64,000 nt of DNA from a bacterium (GCA_020625875.1 JAHLAX010000070.1:62001-126000), one strand, 5' to 3'. Positions 16,824-26,033 are shown, counted from the stretch's first letter. Notes: generated by a model not told the origin, from the letters alone. Translations and numbers: made by a program.

Positions 16824-17573
16824 TTACCTTCTTTTTGACGCTACCGCGTACATCAAAACTCCCGCCGCGACCGAAGCGTTGAGGGAACTAATCTTCCCTT
16901 TCATAGGGAGCGAAACAATTTCATCACACTTTTCTCTTACAAGGCGGCTAATGCCCTTGCCCTCGTTGCCGATAACCAGAGCCGTAGCCGAGCCGAAGTC
17001 GCATTCGGTGTAGTCAACGCCGTTCATATCCGCGCCGTAAACCCACACACCAAGCTTTTTGAGCTGTTCGATGGTGTTCGAAATATTAGTAACTCTCGCG
17101 ACGGGAACATACTCAACAGCTCCAGCCGAAGCCTTGCCCACAGCGTAGCTCAAAGTAGCGCTGCGGCGTTTGGGAATAATCACGCCGTGAGCGCCCGTAC
17201 ATTCGGCTGTACGGATAATCGCGCCCAGATTATGCGGGTCCTCAATCTCATCGAGAATTATGATGAAGGGCTTTTCCCCTCTCTGCTCGGCGAGCTCAAG
17301 AATGTCATCAACCGAGGCATAGTCCTTGACGGCGGCATACGCCGCTATTCCCTGATGATTCGCTCCGCCCGTGAGATAATCGAGCTTCTTCGAATCTACC
17401 TCTTTAATCGGGATATTCTTCTTTTTTGCTTTCGCGAGTATACCTACCACAGCGCCGCTGCGGCTGCCCGAGGCGACAAGAATTCTGTCGATTGTCCTCG
17501 AGGAGCGAATAGCCTCGCTGACGGGATTGCGTCCGCAGATAATATCGTCTTTTGGTTTTTTATTTTCATCCAT
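16824..17573 (-). CDS. rlmB: 23S rRNA (guanosine-2'-O)-methyltransferase RlmB family
   Basis: A SpoU-class SPOUT methyltransferase that uses S-adenosylmethionine to methylate a ribose in 23S rRNA. 249 residues: an N-terminal substrate-binding domain (about 10-85, GRNPVSEAIRS) and a catalytic knot with the three SpoU motifs, DEIEDPHNLGAIIRTAE (about 108), VIGNEGKGISRLV (about 205) and PMKGKISSLNASVAAG (about 227). First gene of the rlmB, pseudo-ATPase, rpe set. Confidence 0.93.
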   Translation of the reverse strand: MDENKKPKDDIICGRNPVSEAIRSSRTIDRILVASGSRSGAVVGILAKAKKKNIPIKEVDSKKLDYLTGGANHQGIAAYAAVKDYASVDDILELAEQRGEKPFIIILDEIEDPHNLGAIIRTAECTGAHGVIIPKRRSATLSYAVGKASAGAVEYVPVARVTNISNTIEQLKKLGVWVYGADMNGVDYTECDFGSATALVIGNEGKGISRLVREKCDEIVSLPMKGKISSLNASVAAGVLMYAVASKRR

Positions 17574-17663
17574 ACGCGTAACGTCCTAAAACATACAATA
17601 TCTAGTATAGTATACCAAACCAAACCACAACCATAATTAATTAAAAGCATTATAGCGAATTTT

Positions 17664-18209
17664 TTAAGTAGCGAGAAGCACAGCTCCCATATCGAACGAT
17701 TGCGGCAAAACTCCGTAGTAACCCGTCATAGGGTCCTCGAATATAAAAATTCTCGGCGGAAACACGGTAAACGAGAATGTCATCATAAATATCAGCATCA
17801 GAAGAAAACACGCGGGAGCGAACAGCGAGCCTATACTCAGCCCCGAAGCATATAAAAGATATGAGCTCAATAATCCGCAACCAACCGAACCCAGAAGCAC
17901 GACAAGCCCTGTTCCCCATATCGCTCCCGCTATAAGAAAGGCGCCGAGCGTAACGCTCAGCCCGAACGCCTTTGACACGACAAAGCGCCGAAACCAGGGC
18001 TTAACACACATAAGCTCAATTAAGCCATATAAAAAATACGCGATTGACGCGCACTTGGCTTTTTCCCACACGCTTTGATTCACCGAGCCGAACACCACCC
18101 CGAGCGTTGATTTGCCCGTCAGCTCATACAGATTCTGCAAAAACAAAGCTCCCGCGATTACAATAAAAACTCCCAAAATCTCCGCTAAAACCAGTTTTTT
18201 CTTCTTCAT
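17664..18209 (-). CDS. DUF6512-like integral membrane protein
   Basis: 181 residues with about five to six hydrophobic segments and little soluble sequence. The block GVVFGSVNQSVWEKAK (about 37-52) followed by a membrane span resembles the conserved VNxSxWE region of DUF6512 proteins, which have no known function. It ends with a short charged stretch and a hydrophobic tail. Transcribed alone in an otherwise sparse region. Family match is by memory of the motif only. Confidence 0.6.
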   Translation of the reverse strand: MKKKKLVLAEILGVFIVIAGALFLQNLYELTGKSTLGVVFGSVNQSVWEKAKCASIAYFLYGLIELMCVKPWFRRFVVSKAFGLSVTLGAFLIAGAIWGTGLVVLLGSVGCGLLSSYLLYASGLSIGSLFAPACFLLMLIFMMTFSFTVFPPRIFIFEDPMTGYYGVLPQSFDMGAVLLAT

Positions 18210-18587
18210 AAGGAAATCACCCCAAAAATACTTATGATATATCCTTACAAAAAATTACATAATTGTTACATTCCTTTAACGGTTATTTTCTTGTGGGAAT
18301 TATAAGCGGTTTTTTTATTTTTTTGAGAGAAATATACAAATTGTATTTTTCCGATTAGCAAAAAAGAATGTGGAAAACTCTGTTGAAAGTGTTAATAACT
18401 ATATCTAAACCAAGTATTTATCGCTTTGATTATTGGTATTTTTTAACTTTCCACTTTCTCCGCAGAGTTTTCCACAATATTCTTTAATGAAAATAACACA
18501 AAAAACAATATTACAATTTGTATAATCAGCGTGTCAACAGTTATTGGGAATAATAAAAAAATCAGGCTCACAAACCGTAAACCTGAT
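18210..18587. other. Gene-free stretch with an imperfect inverted repeat and DnaA-box-like sites
   Basis: No coding region is supported. Two inverted arms, about 18364-18399 and 18445-18487, share the core GTGGAAAACTCTG / CAGAGTTTTCCAC. The cores contain TGTGGAAAA (18370-18378) and TTTTCCACA (18468-18476), which match the Bacillus-type DnaA box TTWTNCACA. Looser relatives TGTTGAAAG and TGTTAATAA follow the first. Confidence 0.45.
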
Positions 18588-18588
18588 T
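18552..18588 (-). terminator. Intrinsic terminator of the PAP2 gene
   Basis: On the minus strand AATCAGG (18588-18582) pairs with CCTGATT (18566-18560), followed by TTTTTTATTATT. The stem starts at the stop codon. Confidence 0.75.
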
Positions 18589-19127
18589 CAGATAAATGAT
18601 TGTACAACTTGATTAAAAATACCGACAGCCGCGCAGCCGCAAATAAAACCGAGTATCGCACCGACCGCGACGTCCGACAAGTAGTGAACCCTGAGATAAA
18701 CCCTCGAGAGCGAAATCATCACCGCGATGATAAAAATCGGGATAACTATGTAAAACGGGCATCTCAAAAGCGTGGTTCCCACAACACAGAACGAAGCCGC
18801 CGTGTGCCCCGAGGGGAACGAGTAATACTTCGGTCGGTGAATCAGCTGTTCCTCGTCGGCAAGATAGTTGCTGGGGCGCTCGCGCTTGACTATATGCTTG
18901 AGCATAAGCTCACAGATAAGCTCGGTAAGCGCCAGCGAAAAGATAATATTTACGCCCGTCATTCGCGTCGGCGCGTAAATCAAAAACGGAAGGCAAATAG
19001 CGAACCAGATAACTCCCAGATTCCCCGCCGAGGAAGCGGCTATCATTATTTTGTTTTTAACAGGAGAGCGAAACTTGATGATGTTGTCAACAACTTTATC
19101 GTCAAGCCGCTGAATTCTCTTGAACAT
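18588..19127 (-). CDS. PAP2 superfamily membrane phosphatase
   Basis: 179 residues with six membrane helices and the three phosphatase motifs of the PAP2/PgpB family: KRERPS (about 82-87), PSGHT (about 107-111) and SRVYLRVHYLSDV (about 141-153), which contain the catalytic histidines. Likely substrates are undecaprenyl diphosphate or phosphatidylglycerol phosphate at the outer face of the membrane. GAGGTG lies 5 nt before the ATG. Upstream is a hairpin repeat (19144-19171), downstream its own terminator. Confidence 0.9.
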   Translation of the reverse strand: MFKRIQRLDDKVVDNIIKFRSPVKNKIMIAASSAGNLGVIWFAICLPFLIYAPTRMTGVNIIFSLALTELICELMLKHIVKRERPSNYLADEEQLIHRPKYYSFPSGHTAASFCVVGTTLLRCPFYIVIPIFIIAVMISLSRVYLRVHYLSDVAVGAILGFICGCAAVGIFNQVVQSFI

Positions 19128-19143
19128 AAAAACACCTCATACC

Positions 19144-19171
19144 AGGGTAACAGGAGTAATCCTATTACCCT
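19144..19171. repeat. REP-like hairpin upstream of the PAP2 gene
   Basis: AGGGTAACAGGA (19144-19155), GTAA loop, TCCTATTACCCT (19160-19171), one mismatch. Its arm differs by one base from that of the 10422-10450 hairpin. Confidence 0.6.
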
Positions 19172-19223
19172 ATAGTAATTATAGCATAGTACAAGGCGTT
19201 TGAAAAGATATTTTTATATTTTA

Positions 19224-19790
19224 TTAATCGCTTATTTCTCCGTTTTTGCGCCTAAATAATTCACTCAATATCATTTTAATAGCGCGGTCGGCGTCCATCT
19301 CTCCGAAAAGCACTAAAAAGATGTCGGGCGCAATAATATTTAGAAATTCAGGACAGAATACTGTCAGATAGAACTCAGTTTCGGTCGGCGCGGTTTCATA
19401 AAACTCATAAGGGATAACGGTTTCGATATAAATATCACCCTCATCCGACAAGGCAATCTTCGGCATATACATCAATCGGGGCATATTCTGCCCGTACAAA
19501 TCGCGTAGGGCGTTGTAACCAAGCGTGTTAACAAAATTCAGCACGCGCAGCAGTTCGTCCTTATTTTCGCTTTCACGCACTATACGCGCGCCCATACCTG
19601 AATAATACATTGTCGACAATATCTCGTTTTCACAGAACTTATTTGTCGTTTCTACCTTCTTGTTCGGCGCGTTTTCGGCGGGTAACGTCAAATAATAGTA
19701 CGGCGTTTCGCCCTCAACACCCAGCATAGGTCTGAATCCGTTTTCCTTGCAATAATTAAAAAATCTATTGCTTCCATTTTTCCTTTTCAT
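19224..19790 (-). CDS. Hypothetical protein, possibly YbjN-like
   Basis: 188 residues, no signal peptide or membrane segment. Mixed alpha/beta composition, with ENEILSTMYYSGMGARIV (about 51-70), VNTLGYNALRDLYG (about 85-98) and a strand GDIYIETVIPYEF (about 117-129). The helix and strand pattern recalls small YbjN-type or secretion-chaperone-like folds, but I do not recognise it firmly. The ATG at 19790 has GGAGG 8 nt upstream; an in-frame GTG precedes it directly. It lies downstream of the 19872-20525 gene, with a strong terminator between them. Confidence 0.6.
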   Translation of the reverse strand: MKRKNGSNRFFNYCKENGFRPMLGVEGETPYYYLTLPAENAPNKKVETTNKFCENEILSTMYYSGMGARIVRESENKDELLRVLNFVNTLGYNALRDLYGQNMPRLMYMPKIALSDEGDIYIETVIPYEFYETAPTETEFYLTVFCPEFLNIIAPDIFLVLFGEMDADRAIKMILSELFRRKNGEISD

Positions 19791-19810
19791 CACACATTCC
19801 TCCTTAAAAT

Positions 19811-19851
19811 AAAAAAAAAAAAAAACGGAAAACCGAAAATCGGTTCTCCGT
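19811..19851 (-). terminator. Strong intrinsic terminator of the 19872-20525 gene
   Basis: On the minus strand a 12-bp stem (19851-19840 with 19836-19825, one mismatch) with a TTT loop, followed by a run of about 14 T. Confidence 0.85.
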
Positions 19852-19871
19852 TTGTTAGCTAAAATGTTTTA

Positions 19872-20525
19872 TTAGTTTTCTTTGACAAAAGCTATAAAAG
19901 CATCACAAATATTTTTTGCTATGCTTTCTTTGAGCTCAAAAACTGACGGCAAATCAGGATTAAATACAATATGACTTCCGTTTATGTTTTTTGTGTTATT
20001 TCTGAAGCTTGAGGGATAACACATTGAAAAAGTATTATCAATTATATTGATATATTTGTCTTCAGCGGGATACTTATAGAATTGAAAAAGTCCGAACATA
20101 CAATGAACTTTGTTCTTATGTGTGTACAGTCTTTCAAAGCAAAGCAAATATTTATTTTTATTCCATTCAATTTGTATTGCTTTTTCTATATTGCGATATT
20201 TATTGGGGGCATTCCGCCCAATATTTGGATTAAGCCATGGTTTTGTATTATCATCTTTATCTTTTGTAACATCGCCGCAGTTTTTCAATTCATTTATAAT
20301 TGTTTGTCTGGCGCCTCTAACTAAATCAATGAAATCCGTATTATTGCAAACCGTTTTATTAGGTACAATGTGAAAATTCTTTGTATCTGGATCATACAAA
20401 AGCGGATCATCGTATCTTTCTGGCGAGTCAAAAGGCTGATTGTCTTTATCCTTGTCTTTGTCATAGATATAAACATTACCAGGATAATAACCTGTTTTCA
20501 TAGAAATATCATCAGGATTATTCAT
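19872..20525 (-). CDS. Hypothetical protein, AT-rich gene
   Basis: 217 residues, soluble, with no family I recognise. The N-terminal 75 residues are polar with a DKDKDKDN stretch. The rest alternates charged helices and aromatic strands (KYLLCFERLYTHKNKVHCMFGLF, in pieces, about 127-150). Base composition is clearly more AT-rich than its neighbours, and Asn and Lys are frequent, which suggests recent acquisition. AGGAGG stands 8-9 nt before the ATG, so it is probably expressed. It has its own strong terminator. Confidence 0.6.
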   Translation of the reverse strand: MNNPDDISMKTGYYPGNVYIYDKDKDKDNQPFDSPERYDDPLLYDPDTKNFHIVPNKTVCNNTDFIDLVRGARQTIINELKNCGDVTKDKDDNTKPWLNPNIGRNAPNKYRNIEKAIQIEWNKNKYLLCFERLYTHKNKVHCMFGLFQFYKYPAEDKYINIIDNTFSMCYPSSFRNNTKNINGSHIVFNPDLPSVFELKESIAKNICDAFIAFVKEN

Positions 20526-20669
20526 AATGATTCTCCTCCTTTTCGTTCATTAAACAATGAATAATAAATCGATATTTTTGAATATTTACACGCTGATTTT
20601 TCACTCCCCTCCTTATTATAAAACAAGAAATAGAAAATCATAAAAAACAGCGTATATTTATACATAGTT

Positions 20670-21887
20670 TTAATGCTTAAACAAATCCATACGGCTATAA
20701 ATATCTTTCCTCTTAGCCGCCTCTTTGAGCATAGCGGACGTGCCCTCGCTCTTGCGTTTACCCGTTAGCAGCAGCCCGAGGTATTTCGCTCCCTCGGCAA
20801 TCCAGCCGACGGGGAGAAACACTTTATACTTTGCTATCCAGCGATAGTCAGCGTAAGTCTTTTGATTGAGCGTGTTGAAAGCCTGGGCGGCAACACTCTT
20901 GTCGTCAACCGTTCTCTCGTCACGGTTCGATATGTACTTTATCTCGCGGTAACGGTTCATATCCTTTTTGCCGAAGTTACCGCCGCTGAGTATATCCTCA
21001 ATTATCGCTGATAGGAGTTCATCGTCAATACGCGGATTTTCAGCCCAATTCTTATGCTTTATTCCGAGGTATTTCTCAGAAACGGCAGTCATTATCTGAG
21101 CGAATTTCCACAGTCCGAAGCACATTAGCTTTTCTTCAAAAAGCTTCGAAAACTCATCATCACTAAATTTGTTAGCAAACACAGCCCAGTCACAGAGATG
21201 CCTCAAGCCTATTCCCTCGCTCGTCATATGCGAAACCATATGCAAAAGTATTATCAACCCATGATGATAATCATCGGGAATCCTGCAAACGGCGTTTTCA
21301 TACTCTACCATCCGTGCTGTCGAGATAACTTCGTCGATGTCTTTTTGTATAAGCTCTCCCGTTTCGCCGTCGGGAATACCGTTAACGCCTCTGTGTTGTT
21401 CCCAGATACTTTTCGGTTCTCTTGAAAAAACGGTATGCATACTGTCGCTGTCATCACCGTGTTCCACAACGAATCCCGCGCTCAGCACCGCGTTCTTTGC
21501 TTTTTCAAAATCCTTTTCATATACAAGAAAATCAACGTCACCCATATCACGCATAGATGAGTCGGGGTAATAATACACGGACGCCAGACCTTTGAACAAA
21601 ACATAAGGGATGTTCCGCTCGGTCATCAGCTCGTGCAGTTCATTGTGCTCTTTATAATTATTTGTGTTAAGAATAAGATCTCTGAAATAATCCTCTTGCA
21701 GTTTAGCGAATCTATCGGGATGTTTTTTTAATATTTCTTCCTGCAAAAAAGGAAAAGCCGTAGTAAAAACGGTCTGATTTTTTGCCTCGTCAAGAATTTC
21801 GAGCGCGTCGGCGCTAACCTTTGGGCGTTCCCCGCCGAAAAGCTGAAATCCTACTATTCTTAATAACGAGTTTTTTATCTCATCCAT
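20670..21887 (-). CDS. Nucleotidyltransferase family protein (PF14907 type)
   Basis: 405 residues. The N-terminal half carries the nucleotidyltransferase signature: YVLFKGLASVYYYPD (about 91-105) then SMRDMGDVDFLV (about 109-120), with the paired metal-binding Asp residues. The C-terminal half is helical and has no further motif. Family members transfer a nucleotide to an unknown substrate and are often seen in natural-product or peptide-modification clusters. Here the gene stands alone between an unknown gene and spoVAD, so no substrate can be proposed. Confidence 0.75.
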   Translation of the reverse strand: MDEIKNSLLRIVGFQLFGGERPKVSADALEILDEAKNQTVFTTAFPFLQEEILKKHPDRFAKLQEDYFRDLILNTNNYKEHNELHELMTERNIPYVLFKGLASVYYYPDSSMRDMGDVDFLVYEKDFEKAKNAVLSAGFVVEHGDDSDSMHTVFSREPKSIWEQHRGVNGIPDGETGELIQKDIDEVISTARMVEYENAVCRIPDDYHHGLIILLHMVSHMTSEGIGLRHLCDWAVFANKFSDDEFSKLFEEKLMCFGLWKFAQIMTAVSEKYLGIKHKNWAENPRIDDELLSAIIEDILSGGNFGKKDMNRYREIKYISNRDERTVDDKSVAAQAFNTLNQKTYADYRWIAKYKVFLPVGWIAEGAKYLGLLLTGKRKSEGTSAMLKEAAKRKDIYSRMDLFKH

Positions 21888-21957
21888 TTTTGTTACCTTT
21901 GTTTCTGATATTTTTCAAATCAACTTTATTTTAACTGTTTTACAGAAATCTGTCAAT

Positions 21958-22977
21958 TCAAAAATGCTGATTGTATCTGATATTAACCAGATGGGCGACG
22001 GCGGGTATGCTCTCGCCCTGCCCCGCTGATGTGGGACTCATAAGCGCGCCTGTGGCCACAAACAGAATGTTATTAAACTCGCCGTCTATCATCTCTGGCA
22101 GGATTGTCGAACATAATACCGAAGCCGCGCAGCCGCAGCCCGAGCCGCCCGAGTGGACGTCCTGATTCTTTCTGTCAAATATCATCAGCCCGCAGTCCTT
22201 GTGGTTTCGGCTTATGTCATAGCCTTCGCGTTCCAAAAGCTCATACAGGCATTTTGAGCCGACATATCCAAGGTCGCCCGTGAATATCATATCATAGTCA
22301 CACGGCTTGGTGTCGGTATCCCTAAAGAAATCTATGATAGTATTTGAAGCCGCGGGCGCCATTGCCGCGCCCATATTATTGAGGTCTGAAACTCCAAAAT
22401 CGGCTATTCTGCCGACTGTCGCTTTTGAGACAAAGGGAGCTTTGCCTTGATTTTCGAGCACGCAGCAGCCCGAGCCAGTTACAGTCCACTGAGATGTCGG
22501 TGTACGCTGACCGCCGTATTCTAGAGGAAGACGGTACTGTCTTTCGGCGGTGCAGAAATGCGACGAGGTCACGCACGCCGCGCGATTCGCCGCGCCGCTC
22601 TCAACCATAACCGCCGCCATAATCAGCCCCTGAGCCATTGTGGAGCACGCGCCGTACTGACCAAGATAGGGAATGTTAAAATCCTTAACGCCGAAGCTCG
22701 AGCCGATGCACTGGTTCAGAAGGTCGCCCGCGAAGATAAAATCCACATCCTCGGACTTTAAGCACGAGCGCTTCAAAGCGAAAAGCACCGCCTCACGCTG
22801 GAGCAGACTCTCGGCTTTTTCAAAGGTCTTCTGCCCCATATACGCGTCATAAAACAGCTTGTCAAAATTGTTGCCGAGCGGCCCCTGAGCTTCCTTCTTG
22901 CCCGCGACAGAGCCGTAGCCCGTAATTCTCGGGCGGGTTTCAAACGCAATTGTATATCTTCCCATTCGTTTCAACAT
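21958..22977 (-). CDS. spoVAD: Stage V sporulation protein AD
   Basis: A thiolase-fold protein that binds dipicolinic acid and helps load it into the forespore through the SpoVA channel. 339 residues, full length, with the family sequence GPLGNNFDKLFYD (about 33), PYLGQYGACSTMAQGL (about 103) and CTAERQYRLPLEYGGQRTP (about 146). AAGGTG lies before the ATG. SpoVAC and SpoVAE are usually encoded alongside; here the neighbours are a VanW protein and a nucleotidyltransferase-like gene, so spoVAD is an orphan in this window. Confidence 0.94.
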   Translation of the reverse strand: MLKRMGRYTIAFETRPRITGYGSVAGKKEAQGPLGNNFDKLFYDAYMGQKTFEKAESLLQREAVLFALKRSCLKSEDVDFIFAGDLLNQCIGSSFGVKDFNIPYLGQYGACSTMAQGLIMAAVMVESGAANRAACVTSSHFCTAERQYRLPLEYGGQRTPTSQWTVTGSGCCVLENQGKAPFVSKATVGRIADFGVSDLNNMGAAMAPAASNTIIDFFRDTDTKPCDYDMIFTGDLGYVGSKCLYELLEREGYDISRNHKDCGLMIFDRKNQDVHSGGSGCGCAASVLCSTILPEMIDGEFNNILFVATGALMSPTSAGQGESIPAVAHLVNIRYNQHF

Positions 22978-23020
22978 AAATCACCTTGTAGTAGTTTTTG
23001 TTGATAAAAGCTTTTTATGC

Positions 23021-23054
23021 ATAAAAGTAGGGAGACCGAGACGGTCTCCCCTAC
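23021..23054 (-). terminator. Intrinsic terminator of the VanW gene
   Basis: On the minus strand GTAGGGGAGACCG pairs with CGGTCTCCCTAC (one bulged G), followed by TTTTATG. Confidence 0.75.
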
Positions 23055-23074
23055 AAAACTATTATTACTTCAAT

Positions 23075-24688
23075 TTAATTTGACGTTTTCTTCTTTTTCT
23101 TCGGCTCGACTTCGACCTTTGTGGTTCCGTCTACCATTGTGCGGAAGGTTCCCTTGTCCTCAGTCTGAACAACGTGCTTGTCGGTCAAGCTGTAGAACGA
23201 ATCGCAGATAGTCTCCTCACTGATTTTTTCTCCGTTGAGGTAGAGCACTCGGTAGAGGTGAGTTGAAAAGCTCTTTTTCTTGACTATATCGTAGTTCTTT
23301 GAGTAAATCTTGACGTTGTCGTAGTACTCGTCCTGAACGCCGTAGATATTGCACAAAAGCTCTGTGCCGTTCATCTGACACTCGATAAACATCTGGTAGC
23401 TTGTCGGGTTGGTGAGCTTAAGGTCTATATCGGGATAGCCGATTGTCGCGTCCTCGCCCGCGAACGCGTAGCCCGACGCCCAGTAATGGTTGTACCTCTC
23501 GGTGATGGTCATATTAGCGAGAGCGGCGGCTTTGAATATGGTTGTGCTCGCCTGACAGATTCCTCCACCGTAGCCCTCGGAAAGCTTGCGGTCAGTGATA
23601 ACCGTAGCTTTTTTGTAGCCGTTGGCGGGGTCGTTGGAGTCGCCAGTGCACTTGTTGAACGACCAAGTAGCGCCCGGCTCGATGATTGAGCCGTTGCACG
23701 CTTTGAGCGCCGTAGCCATATTTATATTGCCGTTCTGGGTGTTATAAGAGGTTGAGGTAGCGGTCGAAAGCCCGATGATGTTCTTCTGTAAATCCGCGGT
23801 AGTGATTTCGGGGATAAGCTCCTCAACGCTTGCGGTGATGGTGTTTTTTCTTTTGCCCGAAGTCATAAACTTCGTAATCTTTGAAGCCAGATCAGCCTCG
23901 TCAAGGTCGTAGCCGTAGGAGCCAGCCTTGTACTCAAAGCGGTTATCCGAAAACGGATGGAACTTCGACACCTTGGCGTTGACGGGTTTGCAGTCAATCT
24001 TTTTAGCGACTTTCTTAGCGAGCGCGGCGGACGACTTTTTGTCATAAACATATGTGAGCTTAAGCTTGGGCAGCTTCAGCTCGCCGCTGTCCTCCTGCTT
24101 TTCGCCCTTGGGCGGGTCATAAATATCCTGCTCTTTAAGACTGTAAATCTTAGCCTCCTGAAGCGGAGTATCATAATCAAAAATATAGTTGAAGTCAGCC
24201 TTTGAATAAGTCTTTGAGGTATCGTTAGCCTTGATTGTCAGCTTGACCTCATCAACGGCTTTGAGCCTGTTCTTCTCGAGCTTGGCTTTCGCCTGCTCCA
24301 TCGACAGCTTACCGATGTTGATTCCCGAGATTTTAACGCCTTCAGAAAACTTAAACGGCTGTTTCTTTTTATTCTCGCGGTAGATGTTGTAACCCACAAC
24401 ACACGCCGCGGCTGTGAGCGCGCCGACTATAAGCAGCACCACAAGCACCGTCACTAGCTTCTTTGCCTTTGAGGGCTTTTTCTTGGGAGGCTTCGGAGCC
24501 TTATAGATAATCTTTTCGGTATGTCTCGGAGGACTGTAGACAGTTTTTGAACGCTTTATTTTTTTCGGCTTTTCCGATTCAACGCGCGCTTTTCTCGCGG
24601 CTCTTATTTCAGAACGCGGCCGTTCTCTATTGACGCTGGTTTTTTTGTAGTTATCGAGATTGTACTTATCCGAATAAAAGTTGTCCAT
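23075..24688 (-). CDS. VanW family protein with peptidoglycan-binding-like domains
   Basis: 537 residues: a basic cytoplasmic N-terminus, one membrane helix (about 75-100), two repeated extracellular domains of the PG-binding-4 type (about 115-290), then the VanW domain (about 300-440, PGATWSFNKCTG and GYGGGICQASTTIF). A C-terminal tail ends in a lysine cluster. VanW proteins lie near vancomycin-resistance genes in some bacteria, but most are general envelope proteins of unknown activity. I chose the ATG at 24688 because AAAGGAGGG lies 5 nt upstream, inside the longer open frame. It is a single gene with its own terminator. Confidence 0.87.
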   Translation of the reverse strand: MDNFYSDKYNLDNYKKTSVNRERPRSEIRAARKARVESEKPKKIKRSKTVYSPPRHTEKIIYKAPKPPKKKPSKAKKLVTVLVVLLIVGALTAAACVVGYNIYRENKKKQPFKFSEGVKISGINIGKLSMEQAKAKLEKNRLKAVDEVKLTIKANDTSKTYSKADFNYIFDYDTPLQEAKIYSLKEQDIYDPPKGEKQEDSGELKLPKLKLTYVYDKKSSAALAKKVAKKIDCKPVNAKVSKFHPFSDNRFEYKAGSYGYDLDEADLASKITKFMTSGKRKNTITASVEELIPEITTADLQKNIIGLSTATSTSYNTQNGNINMATALKACNGSIIEPGATWSFNKCTGDSNDPANGYKKATVITDRKLSEGYGGGICQASTTIFKAAALANMTITERYNHYWASGYAFAGEDATIGYPDIDLKLTNPTSYQMFIECQMNGTELLCNIYGVQDEYYDNVKIYSKNYDIVKKKSFSTHLYRVLYLNGEKISEETICDSFYSLTDKHVVQTEDKGTFRTMVDGTTKVEVEPKKKKKTSN

Positions 24689-24818
24689 ATTAGCCCTCCT
24701 TTTCATAAGTTTTGAGCATAGAGCCCGTATTTTATATGATATAATATTTTCAAAGAAAAATAAAGAGTTTTTTTGAATTTTTTACTATGTAACAGTAAAA
24801 ACATTTTCCTGTTTAATA

Positions 24819-24847
24819 TTGAAATTTTAGGTAAAATTGTATATAAT
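24819..24847 (+). promoter_or_regulatory. Promoter of the glycolipid glycosyltransferase gene
   Basis: TTGAAA (24819-24824), 17 bp, TATAAT (24842-24847). Confidence 0.8.
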
Positions 24848-24887
24848 TATATAAGGTATACACTTAAACGCAAAAAGGGAGAGGCAT

Positions 24888-25994
24888 ATGAAGATTTTAG
24901 TTTTTTCAGCGTCAACGGGCGGCGGTCACAAAAGAGCCGCGGCGGCGCTCAAGGAATATATCGAAGCTAACTCTGAAAATACAGAAGTAAGGATAACCGA
25001 CGGCATTGAGTTGGCGGGCAAAGCCTTCAACAAAGTCATCTGCGACGGCTACACAACCTTAGCCAAGCGCGCGCCCAAGTTCTACGGCAAGCTCTATGTT
25101 GTTTCTGACAAAAAGTCAACTCTCAACGACATTTGCAACAACGCCAACAAGGCTAAGGGCAAGCGCCTTTTGCCCGAGATTGAACAGTATCAGCCCGACG
25201 TTATTATTTCGTGTCACGCGTTCACAACCACTATGCTCGGAGAGCTCAAAACAAAGGGCAAAATCGACGTTCCCGTAATATCGCTTATCACCGACTTTTC
25301 GCCCCACTACACCTATGTCACCGAAGGCATAGACCACTACATCGTCAGCAGTGAGAAGATGGTGGCGACCTTTAAACAAAGATTCAATATAGACCCGTCA
25401 AAGGTTCACGCGTTCGGTATCCCGACCTTTGAAAAATTCGCCGATACACCCGACAAAGCCGCTCTGAAGCATATACTCGGGCTTGACGAAAATCTCAAGA
25501 CCATTCTGTTTATGGCGGGTAGCTGGGGCGTAACCGACGTTCTGGATATTTATATGGACATTTCGGACAAGGTAAAAAAATGTCAGTTCGTTGTAATAAC
25601 AGGCAACAACAACAAGCTTTATGATAAATTTGAAAAAATCAAGGACGACAGAACGCTTCTAAAAGAGTTTGTCGACAACGTTGAGGACTATATGCACGCC
25701 TCTGATTTGATTGTCACAAAGCCCGGCGGACTGACCGTCAGCGAAAGTCTGCAATGCGGTCTGCCGATGGCTATATACAGCGCATACCCCGGTCAGGAGG
25801 CTGAAAACGCCGAATTTCTGGTCGAAAGCGGCGTCGCTATGATGATTAAGAATAACCCCGGCGAGACCGTAGGCGCTCTTATCAACTACGACAGCAAGCT
25901 CAAAGAAATGAGCGAGCGCTGCCGCGAGGTTTGCTGCGGCAACGCGTCAGAACAGATACTCGGGCTTATTAACGAAATTTTAGACAACAAATGA
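24888..25994 (+). CDS. MGDG-synthase/UgtP-type glycosyltransferase
   Basis: 368 residues, a GT-B fold enzyme related to diacylglycerol glucosyltransferase and plant MGDG synthase. The N-terminal lipid-acceptor motif is SASTGGGHKRAAAAL (about 7-21). A C-terminal donor-sugar site reads TKPGGLTVSESLQCGLPM (about 280-297), with the YPGQEAENAEFL block after it. The likely role is glycolipid synthesis at the cytoplasmic membrane face, as anchor for lipoteichoic acid or for membrane balance. The flippase-like gene follows 39 bp later, which supports a lipid pathway. Confidence 0.88.
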   Translation: MKILVFSASTGGGHKRAAAALKEYIEANSENTEVRITDGIELAGKAFNKVICDGYTTLAKRAPKFYGKLYVVSDKKSTLNDICNNANKAKGKRLLPEIEQYQPDVIISCHAFTTTMLGELKTKGKIDVPVISLITDFSPHYTYVTEGIDHYIVSSEKMVATFKQRFNIDPSKVHAFGIPTFEKFADTPDKAALKHILGLDENLKTILFMAGSWGVTDVLDIYMDISDKVKKCQFVVITGNNNKLYDKFEKIKDDRTLLKEFVDNVEDYMHASDLIVTKPGGLTVSESLQCGLPMAIYSAYPGQEAENAEFLVESGVAMMIKNNPGETVGALINYDSKLKEMSERCREVCCGNASEQILGLINEILDNK

Positions 25995-26033
25995 TTATGT
26001 CATAAATCAATCCGCATTTTATCAGAGGACAGT

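Noticed and set aside
18364-18487. Chromosome origin
   Set aside because: DnaA-box-like sites are present but no dnaA/dnaN/rpmH/gyr genes flank it. Kept only as a weak finding.
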